A stretch of 64,000 nucleotides of DNA from Tetrahymena thermophila SB210 (lineage: Eukaryota > Ciliophora > Oligohymenophorea > Hymenostomatida > Tetrahymenidae), in contig NW_002476484.1 of NCBI RefSeq assembly GCF_000189635.1, positions 744,001-808,000 on the forward strand. Reading direction: 5' to 3'. Under the pieces are notes generated by a model that was given only the letters and a program-made list of their open reading frames with translations, made no database searches and had not been told where the DNA came from. The position numbers and the translations under genes were made by a program. Shown here piece after piece: positions 63,420-64,000 of the stretch. Position 1 is the first letter of the stretch; each line of letters starts with the position of its first letter.

Positions 63420-64000
63420 ATGTAAAATTCTCTTCTCTAAATAATAATAGAAGAAGAAAAAGATCTTTTAGATTTAAAGATATATGAAAAATTTCCATAT
63501 TTAAGAGAAGAAAAATAAAAATTTATCGAATAAGCTCAAAATATCTGCTATGAATATGCTAATAGTGCATTTGAAGAGGAAAAAATTTAATATTAGAGTG
63601 ATTTTCCTAACTTATTAAGTCTAGAAAAAAATATATTTTAGTAAAGTAAGTAAGCTAATAGTTCATTATACAAAAATTTGGCTTAATCAAATAAAAATTT
63701 TGATAGTGCATCTGAAAATGCAAATGATAAAAACCTTAATCTTTAGTCATAAAAATTTGAAGATTTAACTAATTAATATGCAAATGGAACTTATGAGAAT
63801 GAATATTCTTAATATTCTATATAGAATCCATAAATATAAAACTATTAAGATTCACCAAAAAATGAACTTGTAATTTAGAATATACTTTAAATCATTCTTT
63901 ATTATTTCTTTTAGTTAAAAAGCGATATAGAAAATTTTTTATGGTTATTTAAAAATTTTTTGAGATAAGTTAGAACATAAAAAATGAAACATTTTGATAA
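63420..64000 (+). CDS. Hydrolase H: exon 1, cut by window edge
   Basis: Exon 1 (63420-63869) starts MQNSLLQIIIEEEKDLLDL and then KIYEKFPYLREE, with a Q/N/S-rich remainder of about 130 residues, and ends at the same splice phase as B before GTAATTTAG. The intron begins at 63870 and resembles the intron of B; exon 2 lies beyond the window. It belongs to subfamily B/E/H. Confidence 0.75.

Overview
The window looks like macronuclear DNA of a Tetrahymena-type ciliate (oligohymenophorean). Real genes run straight through TAA and TAG, which are read as Gln, and stop only at TGA. Introns are GT-AG, mostly 50-110 bp and nearly pure A/T, and intergenic DNA is extremely AT-rich. The gene models below were assembled by eye with this code; exon totals for the complete models divide by three. 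Assignment to Tetrahymena rather than a close relative is an inference.

Left part (1-36 kb): ordinary, well-spaced single genes. In order: a SAM-domain protein running off the left edge (minus); three consecutive cyclic-nucleotide-binding-domain genes, namely a K+ channel with a CCHC knuckle (minus), a double-CNBD protein with an acidic insert (minus) and a Q/N-rich CNBD-like protein (plus), with an Old Yellow Enzyme (plus) between the last two; a Mis18-like zinc protein (plus); an armadillo-repeat protein that ends in a C2H2 finger (minus); an NDUFAF5-like complex I assembly factor (minus); a long membrane protein that looks like a degenerate hybrid histidine kinase (plus); a cyclin-dependent kinase with a PQSALRE helix (plus); and a membrane DnaJ protein (minus).

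Right part (36-64 kb): a tandem family of alpha/beta-hydrolase-like genes (DUF726/TMCO4 resemblance), all plus strand, named A to H here. A, B, D and G are complete, E lacks exon 1, C and F are pseudogene fragments, and H runs off the right edge. B-C-D and E-F-G are a large duplicated block. C and F share the same nonsense changes, so decay preceded duplication. A has Asn where its paralogues have the nucleophile Ser.

Between D and E (about 48.8-54.3 kb) sits a foreign block: 14 tandem units of about 345 bp. Read on the minus strand, each unit is exactly one 90-bp, phase-matched exon encoding a single 30-residue leucine-rich repeat, plus a near-identical intron of roughly 255-260 bp. All 14 exons are open. 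This one-exon-per-repeat cassette array, and the way it has removed the first exon of hydrolase E, is the most striking thing in the window.
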